Below are positions 1 through 6,708 of a stretch of DNA of 40,003 nt, one piece after another; positions within the stretch are counted from its first letter, which is position 1, and every line of letters begins with the position of its first letter. Both the position numbers and the translations under genes were made by a program. The notes beneath the pieces were generated by a model. That model searched no databases. It was not told the DNA's origin and saw only the letters and a program-made list of their open reading frames with translations. Origin of the DNA: Chloroflexi bacterium UBA4730 (GTDB lineage: Bacteria; Chloroflexota; Limnocylindria; P2-11E); assembly GCA_002404155.1 (NCBI GenBank), contig DHJC01000062.1:1-40003 (forward strand), read 5' to 3'.

Positions 1-38
1 GTCACTTTTCGACCGCCGTTGACATGGAATTCACGCAT

Positions 39-230
39 CTACGCGGGGCAGTTCAGAGCAAGAGCCCACGTGCCGTTGTTTCCGGGGAAGGTCCCGAACG
101 ACAGATAGCCCGGGTCGGCCCGCGGACCGAGCGGCGATATGGTCGTCGGAAGGGACCGTCCGTCCGCAAGTCGGTAGTAGCGGCAGTGGTAGATGACGGC
201 ACACGGCTCGGATTGAGACCGGCTGGAAGC
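39..230 (-). pseudogene. C-terminal remnant of an FAD-dependent oxidoreductase
   Basis: No start codon opens this frame, but the minus strand reads a recognisable stretch: AVIYHCRYYRLADGRSL, then PGYLSFGTFPGNNGTWALAL, ending in TAG at 41-39. The order YxxRYYR, then GYL, then FPGDN-T resembles the late part of flavoprotein monooxygenase/halogenase-like oxidoreductases (COG0654-like), where the usual motif is FPGDN; here it is FPGNN. The N-terminal FAD-binding GxGxxG region is absent. Upstream the frame runs into unrelated sequence and then the hairpin at 261-297. I infer a truncated relic. The family call rests on motif memory only and is moderate at best. Confidence 0.4.
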
Positions 231-260
231 TCGCGCGTGCGTGCGAACAGGGATGCGACC

Positions 261-297
261 GCAGGCGAGAGCCTCCAGATCGGAGGCTCTCGCCTGC
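261..297 (-). terminator. Strong hairpin after the beta-helix gene
   Basis: A perfect 16-bp inverted repeat (arms 261-276 and 282-297, 5-nt loop) lies 9 bp past the stop of the beta-helix gene. It has no T-tract on the minus strand, so it is a structural or atypical terminator rather than a textbook intrinsic one. Confidence 0.6.
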
Positions 298-306
298 GGG
301 CGCTCG

Positions 307-1470
307 CTAATTGATCGAGGTCGGTATGGCGACGCTCTCGAACTTGTTGCTCGGCAGGCCAGAGAGCATCACCGCGTTCACCGTGAAGATGCCGAAGTGC
401 TCGTCGCTGATGCGGTTCGCGCTGATGATCGTGTGCGGGATCGGAATGAGGGCGCTGAACACCGTGATTCCGGCCGATGCCCCGGTCGCCGCATCGGGGT
501 CGGCACCGTTTCCCGTGAGCGTGTTGTTCGCGATGACGTTGTCGTTGACGTACTGGAACGGGCTGTGGCTGTGAATGGCAACACCGGGCAAACCGTTGTT
601 CATCGCCGTGTTGCCCACGACCACGTTCCCATACGCGGCCGCGCCAGGCGGCCCCGCGAAGATACCGATGCCCGCTGCACCGTTGCCGTTCGACGTGTTG
701 TGGGAGATGGTGTTCCCGTACACGCCGCCACTCGCGGCCGGGGCTGAACCGGTGAAGCTGAGGTAATGGGACGCCAGCGTGATTCCGCAGTCCTTGACGT
801 TGTTCAGCACCTGGTTGTTCTCGATCCGGTTACCGGACGTCGGCCCCGGCGGCGGGATGATTGGTCCGCCCGGCCCGAAGTTGTCGTCCGTCAGAAGGAT
901 CCCTCCGACATTGCCCTCAACGAGGTTGCCGCTCAAGACCGAGTTGGTGACGCTCCAAAGGTGTAGGCCCTCGCCGCAGTCATCGCTCGTTTGGCACGGC
1001 AGCGGGACATTGATCGGATCCCACAACGTGTTGTTGTTGAGGATGCTGTTGTCCGCGATCGTCAGCAGCGTCGTCTGGAAGGCGAGGACCCCCTCGAGCG
1101 AGGCGTTCTCGATCGTGAAGCTGCGTAGCACCGTCCCCGCGGAAGCCGGACCGGTGATCAGTACGCCGTTGTCGTGTCCCGTCGCGTCGATCGTCGCTCC
1201 GCTGCCGACGAGCGACAGCTGCTTCGCGACCGTCACCGATTCGGCATACGTGCCGGTTGCCACCATGACGGTGTCGCCGGCTGCCGCCTGGTTCACCGCG
1301 TACTGGATGGTGTGGCACGGCGAAGCGATGCAATCGCCGGTATCGCTGCCCGTCGGCGCGACAGATCGGATGGCCGCGGCTGCCGCCGGCGTAGCGGTGA
1401 GGCCGGATAGTCCGAGACTGAGGACCGCGGCGATCGCGAGCGTTGCAACGATGGTTTTCGCGCGATGCAT
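307..1470 (-). CDS. Secreted right-handed beta-helix (NosD/pectate-lyase-like) repeat protein
   Basis: 387 aa, probably exported. The start is ATG at 1470, preceded by GAAGGAG at good spacing; the frame extends upstream but without a ribosome site. Residues 1-32 form a signal peptide (MHRAKTIVATLAIAAVLSL, then an Ala-rich cleavage region). Next comes the phrase GDTVMVATGTYAESVTVAKQ, which is characteristic of secreted parallel beta-helix proteins, followed by many N-rich rungs such as IENNQVLNN, NTISHNTSNGNG and VVGNTAMNNG. Two close Cys pairs (DTGDCIASPCHT and PCQTSDDCGEG) may form disulfides. Such folds bind or cleave surface polysaccharide, but no catalytic set is identifiable and the substrate is unknown. 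It is monocistronic and followed by a strong hairpin. Confidence 0.85.
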   Translation of the reverse strand: MHRAKTIVATLAIAAVLSLGLSGLTATPAAAAAIRSVAPTGSDTGDCIASPCHTIQYAVNQAAAGDTVMVATGTYAESVTVAKQLSLVGSGATIDATGHDNGVLITGPASAGTVLRSFTIENASLEGVLAFQTTLLTIADNSILNNNTLWDPINVPLPCQTSDDCGEGLHLWSVTNSVLSGNLVEGNVGGILLTDDNFGPGGPIIPPPGPTSGNRIENNQVLNNVKDCGITLASHYLSFTGSAPAASGGVYGNTISHNTSNGNGAAGIGIFAGPPGAAAYGNVVVGNTAMNNGLPGVAIHSHSPFQYVNDNVIANNTLTGNGADPDAATGASAGITVFSALIPIPHTIISANRISDEHFGIFTVNAVMLSGLPSNKFESVAIPTSIN

Positions 1471-1841
1471 CAGGCATCTCCTTCTGGAATCGCGTGGCAC
1501 TCCGGACCTCAGGCTAGCTCGGCACCAGGCCCAGGGCTGGTCGGAAGTTCGGTACACGGTTGCTCGTAGTGCCATTCAGCGACTCGCTCGAGACAACATG
1601 AGGCGCGAATTGCGTATTGGCAAGCGCGCATCGCCGAACTGCTAGCGAATGAGGGCGGTCCCGAGGCTATTGGGGAGCGAAGCGGGGCTGCCTCTAATGG
1701 ATGACATTTCCGAGCGACCCGTTCGTTGTGAAGTCGTTAGGAACTAGGGGGCCACGATCTCTGCGCATCGACCTCCGCCTCCGTCCAGCGCGCCCAATGG
1801 ACGGTGCTCGACCATGCGTGCGTAGGCATTGATCCGATCTC
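1471..1841. other. Intergenic region without a convincing gene
   Basis: 371 bp between the beta-helix start and the partial tRNA repeat. Open frames here are short and have no ribosome site. One plus-strand stretch ending near 1701 (reading roughly EARIAYWQARIAELLANEGG) looks protein-like but follows a stop with no start codon, so it could be a decayed gene end. The promoter of the beta-helix gene must lie at the left end; I see no clear hexamers. Confidence 0.4.
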
Positions 1842-1932
1842 GCCAGCGCGGGCGCGAGCCTTTCTGCGAATTCGCTCGGAATCCTGACGGAGCCGACGGG
1901 CAGACTCGAACTGCCGACCGGCGGTTTACGAA
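1842..1932 (-). repeat. Partial copy of the tRNA-Thr 3' half (att-like repeat, distal copy)
   Basis: Positions 1890-1932 repeat, without mismatch, 43 bp of the tRNA-Thr gene at 3811-3853, from the anticodon loop to just past the 3' end. The next 48 bp downstream (1842-1889) are a diverged version of the sequence downstream of the intact tRNA (3763-3810). The 5' half of the tRNA is missing: similarity stops abruptly at 1932, inside the anticodon loop. This is how the displaced 3' end looks after a tyrosine-recombinase element integrates into a tRNA gene. A decayed tandem tRNA duplication is the alternative. Confidence 0.75.
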
Positions 1933-2012
1933 GGGTACGTTCGGGCATTCGAGGCCTTGCCGAGTAAAGTCGAGTTCCAGAGATATCCTCCGCTCGTGTT
2001 GAGCGAGGGCGG

Positions 2013-3734
2013 GTGAAGCGGCTCCGAGGCTCGCGACTCGCCGGTCTCGCGGCGTTCGTCGCCCTCGTCGCCCTGGTGATCGCCGCGCCGATCGCTGTCC
2101 TCGGTGAAGCCAGCTCGAATGACGCCCACACGCGCCTCGAGCGCGATGAGATCGCCGCCGTCGCGGACGCGGCCGATCGCGCCGCTGACCTCGTCCGGGG
2201 CCGGCTCGCGGCGGTGCTCGATGAGGTCGCGGGTGTGGTCCGGAACGACGCCTTCGGCAGCGCGATTGACAGGAGCGACAACGCGGCGGCGGGCGCTTTG
2301 CTCGAGCAGTTCAAGAGCGGGACCAGCTCGGACATCGACCGGTTGTTCGTGATTACCAACTGCGGCTGCCCGGGAGACGCATCGTCGGCGTCGATCTCGG
2401 TGCCGACAGCCGAACGGCTGGGGCAGCTACGCCCCGTGTCGGACTACCTGGCTCCGAGGTCCAGCTTATCGGGCGCGGTTCAGGAAACCCCGCCCCCGCT
2501 CGTGACCACCAGCCAGCGGATCTTTGTCGCGTCCCACGGCCAAGGGCCGCCGACGATCGCTGTGGCTGTCCAGCGGCGGCCGCCCGGGATTTTTCCCAGC
2601 ACGCGGAACGTCCTCGTTGCCGATATCCCGGTGAGCCACCTGGCGGACTGGCTCCGACCGATCGCCGGATCAGGTCAGCGCGTGTATGTGCTCGACGAGT
2701 CCGATCGTCAGATAGCCGCAGTCGGCGCGGGCGACACGGTCGTCGCGCCGATGAGCGGCTCGGTGCTCAGCGCTGTCCAAGGCAAGGACCACTTTGCGGC
2801 ACGGCTCGCCGACGGCCCGTCGGACGGCCGTACCATCGCCAGCGCCTTGGTGACCTCTTCGGCCTGGCACGTCGCCGTCGTTCGGCCCGTCTCCGCCGCC
2901 GAGCTCGAGCTGAGCGACACCAGCGCCCAGCAACGCTGGCTGCGCGTCGCTCTGATCGGATTCCTCCTCATCGGGGCCACGCTGGTCGGCTGGTTCGACC
3001 AACGGCTACGCACGCAGGGGAGAGCCCTCGAGCTCGCCAGTCGACACAAGTCAGAGTTCCTCGCGAACATGTCGCACGAGCTCCGGACGCCGCTGAACGC
3101 GGTGATCGGCTTCTCCGACGTGCTCCTGCAAAAGATGTTCGGCGAGCTGAACGAGCGCCAGGAGGAGTACGTGCGCGATATCCGCGAGGCGGGAAGGCAC
3201 CAGCTGGCGCTGGTCAACGACATCCTTGACCTGTCCAAGGTCGAGGCCGGGCGGATGGAGCTCGAGCCGACCGACTTCTCGCTGCCGGCGTTGATCACCG
3301 ACGCGACCGCCCTCCTGCGCGAGCGAGCGTCGCAGAAGGGCGTCCGGCTCGTCGTCGCGACGGACGAGACCCTTGGGTCGATCCACGCCGACGAGCGAAA
3401 GATCAAACAGGTGCTGTTCAACCTGGTGATGAACGCGATCAAGTTCACCCCGAGCGGCGGCACGATCACCGTCGCCGGCGAGCGAACGAGCGCGGCTGTC
3501 TCCGTCTCGGTAACTGACACGGGCATCGGCATCGCGGCCGAGGACCAGACCCGCATCTTCGAGGAGTTCCGTCAGGCCGGAGACAGCGCCGGACGCGCCA
3601 TCGAAGGCACCGGCCTCGGCCTGAGCCTCGCGAAGCGGTTCATCGAGCTGCACCGCGGAACGCTCAGCGTCGTGAGCGAACCGGGCCGCGGTTCGAGATT
3701 CGTGTTCGTGTTGCCCCAACCGGCAGTCGTTTGA
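2013..3734 (+). CDS. Membrane sensor histidine kinase, orphan
   Basis: 573 aa from a GTG start. A TM helix lies at about 10-31, then a large extracytoplasmic sensor region (about 32-305, Cache-like in size), then a second TM helix at about 309-328. The HisKA box SHELRTPLNAVIGF carries the phospho-acceptor His355. The HATPase_c domain follows with the N box (NLVMNAIKFTP, Asn474), G1 (DTGIGIA), F box (FEEF) and G2 (GTGLGLSLAKRF). All kinase motifs are intact, so it should be active. No response regulator is adjacent; the receiver-GGDEF protein at 35564 is 32 kb away. It is the only gene between the two tRNA-Thr repeats, which suggests it arrived as cargo of an integrated element. The signal sensed is unknown. 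Confidence 0.93.
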   Translation: MKRLRGSRLAGLAAFVALVALVIAAPIAVLGEASSNDAHTRLERDEIAAVADAADRAADLVRGRLAAVLDEVAGVVRNDAFGSAIDRSDNAAAGALLEQFKSGTSSDIDRLFVITNCGCPGDASSASISVPTAERLGQLRPVSDYLAPRSSLSGAVQETPPPLVTTSQRIFVASHGQGPPTIAVAVQRRPPGIFPSTRNVLVADIPVSHLADWLRPIAGSGQRVYVLDESDRQIAAVGAGDTVVAPMSGSVLSAVQGKDHFAARLADGPSDGRTIASALVTSSAWHVAVVRPVSAAELELSDTSAQQRWLRVALIGFLLIGATLVGWFDQRLRTQGRALELASRHKSEFLANMSHELRTPLNAVIGFSDVLLQKMFGELNERQEEYVRDIREAGRHQLALVNDILDLSKVEAGRMELEPTDFSLPALITDATALLRERASQKGVRLVVATDETLGSIHADERKIKQVLFNLVMNAIKFTPSGGTITVAGERTSAAVSVSVTDTGIGIAAEDQTRIFEEFRQAGDSAGRAIEGTGLGLSLAKRFIELHRGTLSVVSEPGRGSRFVFVLPQPAVV

Positions 3735-3750
3735 CGTGAGCCATCGGTTT

Positions 3751-3787
3751 GACCCGCCGCGGGCCAGCGCGGGCGCGGGTCCTTTCT
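3751..3787 (+). terminator. Hairpin after the histidine kinase
   Basis: Seven-bp arms GACCCGC (3751-3757) and GCGGGTC (3775-3781) are followed by a pyrimidine run CTTTCT. It can serve the kinase on the plus strand and, from the other side, lies just beyond the tRNA-Thr 3' end. The distal repeat keeps a shorter hairpin here with different bases (CTCGC/GCGAG), which suggests the structure is conserved. Confidence 0.4.
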
Positions 3788-3853
3788 CGTATTCGCTACG
3801 GAATCTGACTGAGCCGACGGGCAGACTCGAACTGCCGACCGGCGGTTTACGAA
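3763..3853 (-). repeat. Proximal copy of the att-like repeat
   Basis: 91 bp matching 1842-1932. The 43 bp at 3811-3853 are identical to 1890-1932 and cover the tRNA-Thr anticodon loop through the 3' end; the remaining 48 bp are diverged. Start-to-start distance is 1,921 bp, in direct orientation. The sharp edge inside the anticodon loop matches a common integrase crossover position. Confidence 0.75.
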
Positions 3854-3884
3854 ACCGCTGCTCTACCAACTGAGCTACGTCGGC
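3812..3884 (-). tRNA. tRNA-Thr (anticodon CGT)
   Basis: 73 nt with complete cloverleaf. Acceptor GCCGACG pairs with CGTCGGC. The D arm is GCTC/GAGC around AGTTGGTA, the anticodon stem GCGGT/ACCGC holds loop TTCGTAA (anticodon CGT, reading ACG), the variable loop has 5 nt, and the T arm is GGCAG-TTCGAGT-CTGCC. The discriminator base is U and CCA is not encoded. The 3' half is duplicated at 1890-1932. Confidence 0.95.
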
Positions 3885-3887
3885 CTG

Positions 3888-3921
3888 GCGGGCCGAACCC
3901 CATTTTATGGGTCCGGCCCGC
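3888..3921 (-). terminator. Hairpin between the acetyltransferase and tRNA-Thr
   Basis: GCGGGCC (3888-3894) pairs with GGCCCGC (3915-3921), with further partial pairing (ACCCCAT/ATGGGT) around a T-rich loop. It lies 55 bp after the acetyltransferase stop and just upstream of the tRNA, so it probably ends the Rieske-GNAT transcript. No T-tract follows. Confidence 0.45.
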
Positions 3922-3976
3922 ATCAGGCCGACGCCTGCGAGCCGCAGCGAGCAGGTCAGTCGGCCTGCACCCAGAG

Positions 3977-4426
3977 CTACAGGAACCGGTGATAGTGGAA
4001 GTACTCGTCGTCGCGGATCCAGCCGCACGATTCGTATAGCCGCTGCGCCGCGACATTCGTGACAGCCGTGCTGAGGACGAGCCCTTTCGCCTGCGTCTCC
4101 GTGGCCCAGCGTTCCGCGCGCGCGAGCAGCGCGCGACCGACCCCCGCGCGGCGTGCGTCCGGGTCGACGAAGAGATCGTTCAGGACCCAGAGCCGCTTCA
4201 TCGACACGGACGAGAACGACGGATAGAGCTGGGTGAAGCCCGCGGCCGTGCCATCGACGAAGCCGAGGAAGATGACCGACTCGCCGCGCTTGAACCGTTC
4301 CGCGAGGAACGCTCGCGCACCGTCGGGATCCGGCTTCTGGCCATAGAAGCGGCGGTAGCCGTCGAACAGCGGGACCAGCGTGTCGAGGTCGTCGAGCTCC
4401 GCCCGGATCGTGCGGACCTCAGCCAT
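3977..4426 (-). CDS. GNAT family N-acetyltransferase
   Basis: 149 aa, a normal size for a single GNAT domain; it transfers acetyl from acetyl-CoA to an unknown amine. I place the start at the ATG of MAEVRTIRAEL (4426), because it overlaps the stop of the Rieske gene in the string ATGGCTGA and gives the family's usual length. The longer frame upstream is only the Rieske gene out of frame. Motif A is LFVDPDARRAGVGRALL (acetyl-CoA pyrophosphate loop RxxGVG) and motif B is NVAAQRLYESCGW. The 8-bp overlap implies translational coupling to the oxygenase, so it may modify that enzyme's product or substrate; this is inference. Confidence 0.88.
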   Translation of the reverse strand: MAEVRTIRAELDDLDTLVPLFDGYRRFYGQKPDPDGARAFLAERFKRGESVIFLGFVDGTAAGFTQLYPSFSSVSMKRLWVLNDLFVDPDARRAGVGRALLARAERWATETQAKGLVLSTAVTNVAAQRLYESCGWIRDDEYFHYHRFL

Positions 4427-5510
4427 GCATGAATTCGGCGAGCAGGCGATGGAAGTGATGGACGCCACCTTCGCGCGTGGGGGAGTAGCGGCCTCGGTCG
4501 TACAGCCGCGAGCGCACGCCGCGCTGCACCGCTTCGACGATCGCCTCGTCCTCGCGCTCAACGCGGTCGAGCCCAGAGCCGGCGCCCTCGCCGCGCGCGC
4601 CCTCGTCCCACACGAACGGCAGGAACGACACGCGGGTGCGGTCCACCGCGAGCGGCGTGACGACGTTCACCGACACGCCCCACGGGTAGACGTTGAACAT
4701 CGTCGTCGGGAACAGCCAGAAGTAGTAGGCGGCCACCGACCGGTTCGCGTCGCGGTGGCCCTTCGGCAGCGCGAACGCCCGCTCGCCGGGCTTCGCGATC
4801 CCGAGCTGTAGCACCGCGTACCGCTCGAGCTCGACGGCGTACGCGCCGTAGTCGAGAGTCGTCGCGAGGCTCGAGTGCACGTACGGGATGTGGAAGCCTT
4901 CGAGGTAGTTGTCGATGTACAGCGCCCAGGTCGCCTCGATGAGGAACTCCCGTGCGGCCGCGCCGTCGTACACGAGATCGGCGAACGGCAAACCCGCGAG
5001 TCGTGCGCGCAGCGGTCCCGCGACATCGTCGAACGGCATCGCCGGGGCGAGCGCGACCATGAGGAACCGCTCGAGCTGCGCGAGCGACACCGGCGGCAGG
5101 TCGTCGGCCTTCGACGGGAAGCCTGCGGTCCCCTCGAACTCGGGCATCGAGTGGAATTGCCCGTCGAGGGTGAACCGGCGCCCGTGGTAGCAGCAGCGGA
5201 GCTGCTGGAGATGGCCGGCGCCCTCGACGACGAGTGTGCCGCGATGGGTGCAGACGTTCGAGAGGCAGTGGAGCCGGTCGTCGCCGTCGCGCGTGAGGAC
5301 GAGCGGCTCGTCGAGCGCGCCCGGCAGCAGGGTGAAGGGACATACCTGGCCCGCGACGCTCACGAGGTCGTCGTGGCCCGCGTACTGCCAGGTTCGGGCG
5401 AAGATGCGCTCCCGCTGCAGCGTGAACGCGTCGGGATCGGAGTACACGCGGGCCGGCAGCGTCGCCGCGACCCGGATGTCGGGATCGATCTCGAACCGGC
5501 CGGCGGTCAC
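4419..5510 (-). CDS. Rieske non-heme iron aromatic-ring-hydroxylating oxygenase, alpha subunit
   Basis: 363 aa from GTG. The N-terminal Rieske [2Fe-2S] domain has CTHRG and CCYHG, giving ligands Cys87, His89, Cys106 and His109 (C-x-H, 16 residues, C-x2-H). The C-terminal mononuclear iron site shows YIDNYLEGFHIPYVH, with likely ligands His207 and His212 and the electron-bridging acidic/Asn position at 200-201; the third carboxylate ligand lies further on. The NYLExFHxPxVH pattern is shared with choline/carnitine monooxygenase-type (CntA/YeaW-like) enzymes, so a quaternary amine or small aromatic is a plausible substrate. No ferredoxin or reductase partner is adjacent. It is divergent from the DsbA-like gene across 65 bp; TACCAT near 5517-5522 could be the -10 of a nearly leaderless mRNA. 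Confidence 0.9.
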   Translation of the reverse strand: MTAGRFEIDPDIRVAATLPARVYSDPDAFTLQRERIFARTWQYAGHDDLVSVAGQVCPFTLLPGALDEPLVLTRDGDDRLHCLSNVCTHRGTLVVEGAGHLQQLRCCYHGRRFTLDGQFHSMPEFEGTAGFPSKADDLPPVSLAQLERFLMVALAPAMPFDDVAGPLRARLAGLPFADLVYDGAAAREFLIEATWALYIDNYLEGFHIPYVHSSLATTLDYGAYAVELERYAVLQLGIAKPGERAFALPKGHRDANRSVAAYYFWLFPTTMFNVYPWGVSVNVVTPLAVDRTRVSFLPFVWDEGARGEGAGSGLDRVEREDEAIVEAVQRGVRSRLYDRGRYSPTREGGVHHFHRLLAEFMHG

Positions 5511-5575
5511 GGGCGGATGGTATCGGCGGGACCTTCGGCCCTAGCGCCGTTCGAGCGGACCCGTACGCTCGACGG

Positions 5576-6280
5576 ATGGTCCGCCACCCGCGCCGGCCCC
5601 GCACGCCGCGCGAGCCGCAGGCCACCGTCGCCGCGAGGCCCGGCCCGTCCCCGCTCCAGCTGGGCATCGCGGCCGTCATCGCGGTCGTCGCCATCGGCGT
5701 ACTCATCCTCCTTGGCAACGCCGGGCAGCCGGCACCGCCGCCGCCCGCGTCGGCGGCCGGCATCAGGGTCTCGGGCAACGCGATGGGCGAGGCCGGCGCG
5801 CCTGTGACGCTCGAGGAGTGGGGCGACTTCCAGTGCCCGGCATGCCGCGCGTTCGCGGTCGCGACGGAGCCGCAGCTCCGAACGACGTACGTCGCCACGG
5901 GCAAGGTCCGGTTCGTCTTCCATCACCTGGCCTTCATCGGCCAGGAGTCGACGTGGGCCGCCGAGGCCGCCGAGTGCGCGGGCGAGGAGGGCAGGTTCTT
6001 CGATTTCCATGACAAGCTCTACGCGCTCCAGAGCGGCGAGAACATCGGCACGTTCACGAAGGCGAATCTGCAGAAGATCGCGCACGATCTCGGCCTCTCC
6101 GCGGGGTTCGACGCGTGCCTGGCGAGCGACCGCTACGTGCAGCGCGTGCGCGACGATACGAAGGCTGGACAGGCGAAGGGCGTCACCGCGACGCCGACCC
6201 TCTTCGTGAACGGTCGCAAGCTCGAGGGTGTCCTGTCGATCGACCAGCTCCGCGCGATCATCGACCCGCTCATCAAATGA
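5576..6280 (+). CDS. DsbA-like membrane-anchored thiol-disulfide oxidoreductase
   Basis: 234 aa. A cytosolic basic N-terminus precedes one TM anchor (about 28-47) and a Pro-rich linker, so the thioredoxin domain faces outside. The redox motif is CPAC (87-90) within LEEWGDFQCPACRAF, and a cis-Pro loop appears as TATPTLFVNG near the C-terminus, as in the DSBA/thioredoxin_4 family. The next gene is VKOR and overlaps by ATGA, so VKOR is the expected reoxidising partner: together they form an exported-protein disulfide pathway. The start is ATG at 5576 with no strong ribosome site. Confidence 0.92.
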   Translation: MVRHPRRPRTPREPQATVAARPGPSPLQLGIAAVIAVVAIGVLILLGNAGQPAPPPPASAAGIRVSGNAMGEAGAPVTLEEWGDFQCPACRAFAVATEPQLRTTYVATGKVRFVFHHLAFIGQESTWAAEAAECAGEEGRFFDFHDKLYALQSGENIGTFTKANLQKIAHDLGLSAGFDACLASDRYVQRVRDDTKAGQAKGVTATPTLFVNGRKLEGVLSIDQLRAIIDPLIK

Positions 6281-6687
6281 GCAGCCGCGTCGCGACGGTC
6301 GCGCTCGCCGCGATCGGGACCGCCGTGTCCGCGTACCTCACCTGGGTGCACTACTCGGGCAGCCTCGCGCTGTGCCTCGGCGCCGGTGGCTGCGAGACCG
6401 TGCAGGCGAGCCGTTACTCGATGGCCGGCCCGGTTCCCGTCGCGGTCATCGGCCTCGTCGGGCTCGCGACGATCACTGCTGTGTCGGCGTGGCGGCTCAG
6501 CCGCGCGCCGATGTGGGCGCTCACCGCGCTGTTCGGCCTGAGCTTTGCCGCAACGCTCTACGTCGCGTACCTCACGTACCTGGAGCTCTTCGTCGTCCGC
6601 GCGATCTGCCCATGGTGCGCGAGCGTGGCGATCATGACCGTCGCGGTCCTCGTCGTCACGGTCAGCGAGCTCCGCACCGCGCCGTAG
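6277..6687 (+). CDS. Vitamin K epoxide reductase (VKOR) family protein
   Basis: 136 aa, four TM helices. It carries the four VKOR cysteines: the loop pair Cys33 and Cys39 (six apart) and the quinone-side CPWC at 111-114, with Ser45 six residues after Cys39 where the family has a conserved Ser/Thr. It should reoxidise the DsbA-like partner and pass electrons to quinone, replacing DsbB. The start is the ATG at 6277 overlapping the upstream stop (ATGA); longer in-frame extensions run through the DsbA gene and are not real. Confidence 0.92.
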   Translation: MSSRVATVALAAIGTAVSAYLTWVHYSGSLALCLGAGGCETVQASRYSMAGPVPVAVIGLVGLATITAVSAWRLSRAPMWALTALFGLSFAATLYVAYLTYLELFVVRAICPWCASVAIMTVAVLVVTVSELRTAP

Positions 6688-6708
6688 ACGCGGGGCTAGG
6701 CTGAGGTC

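Noticed and set aside
1694..2359. Minus-strand open frame sharing the peptide KPPVGSSSLPVGSVR with the frame at 3051-4028
   Set aside because: The shared peptide is only the tRNA-Thr 3' half read as protein. The DNA repeat is reported instead.
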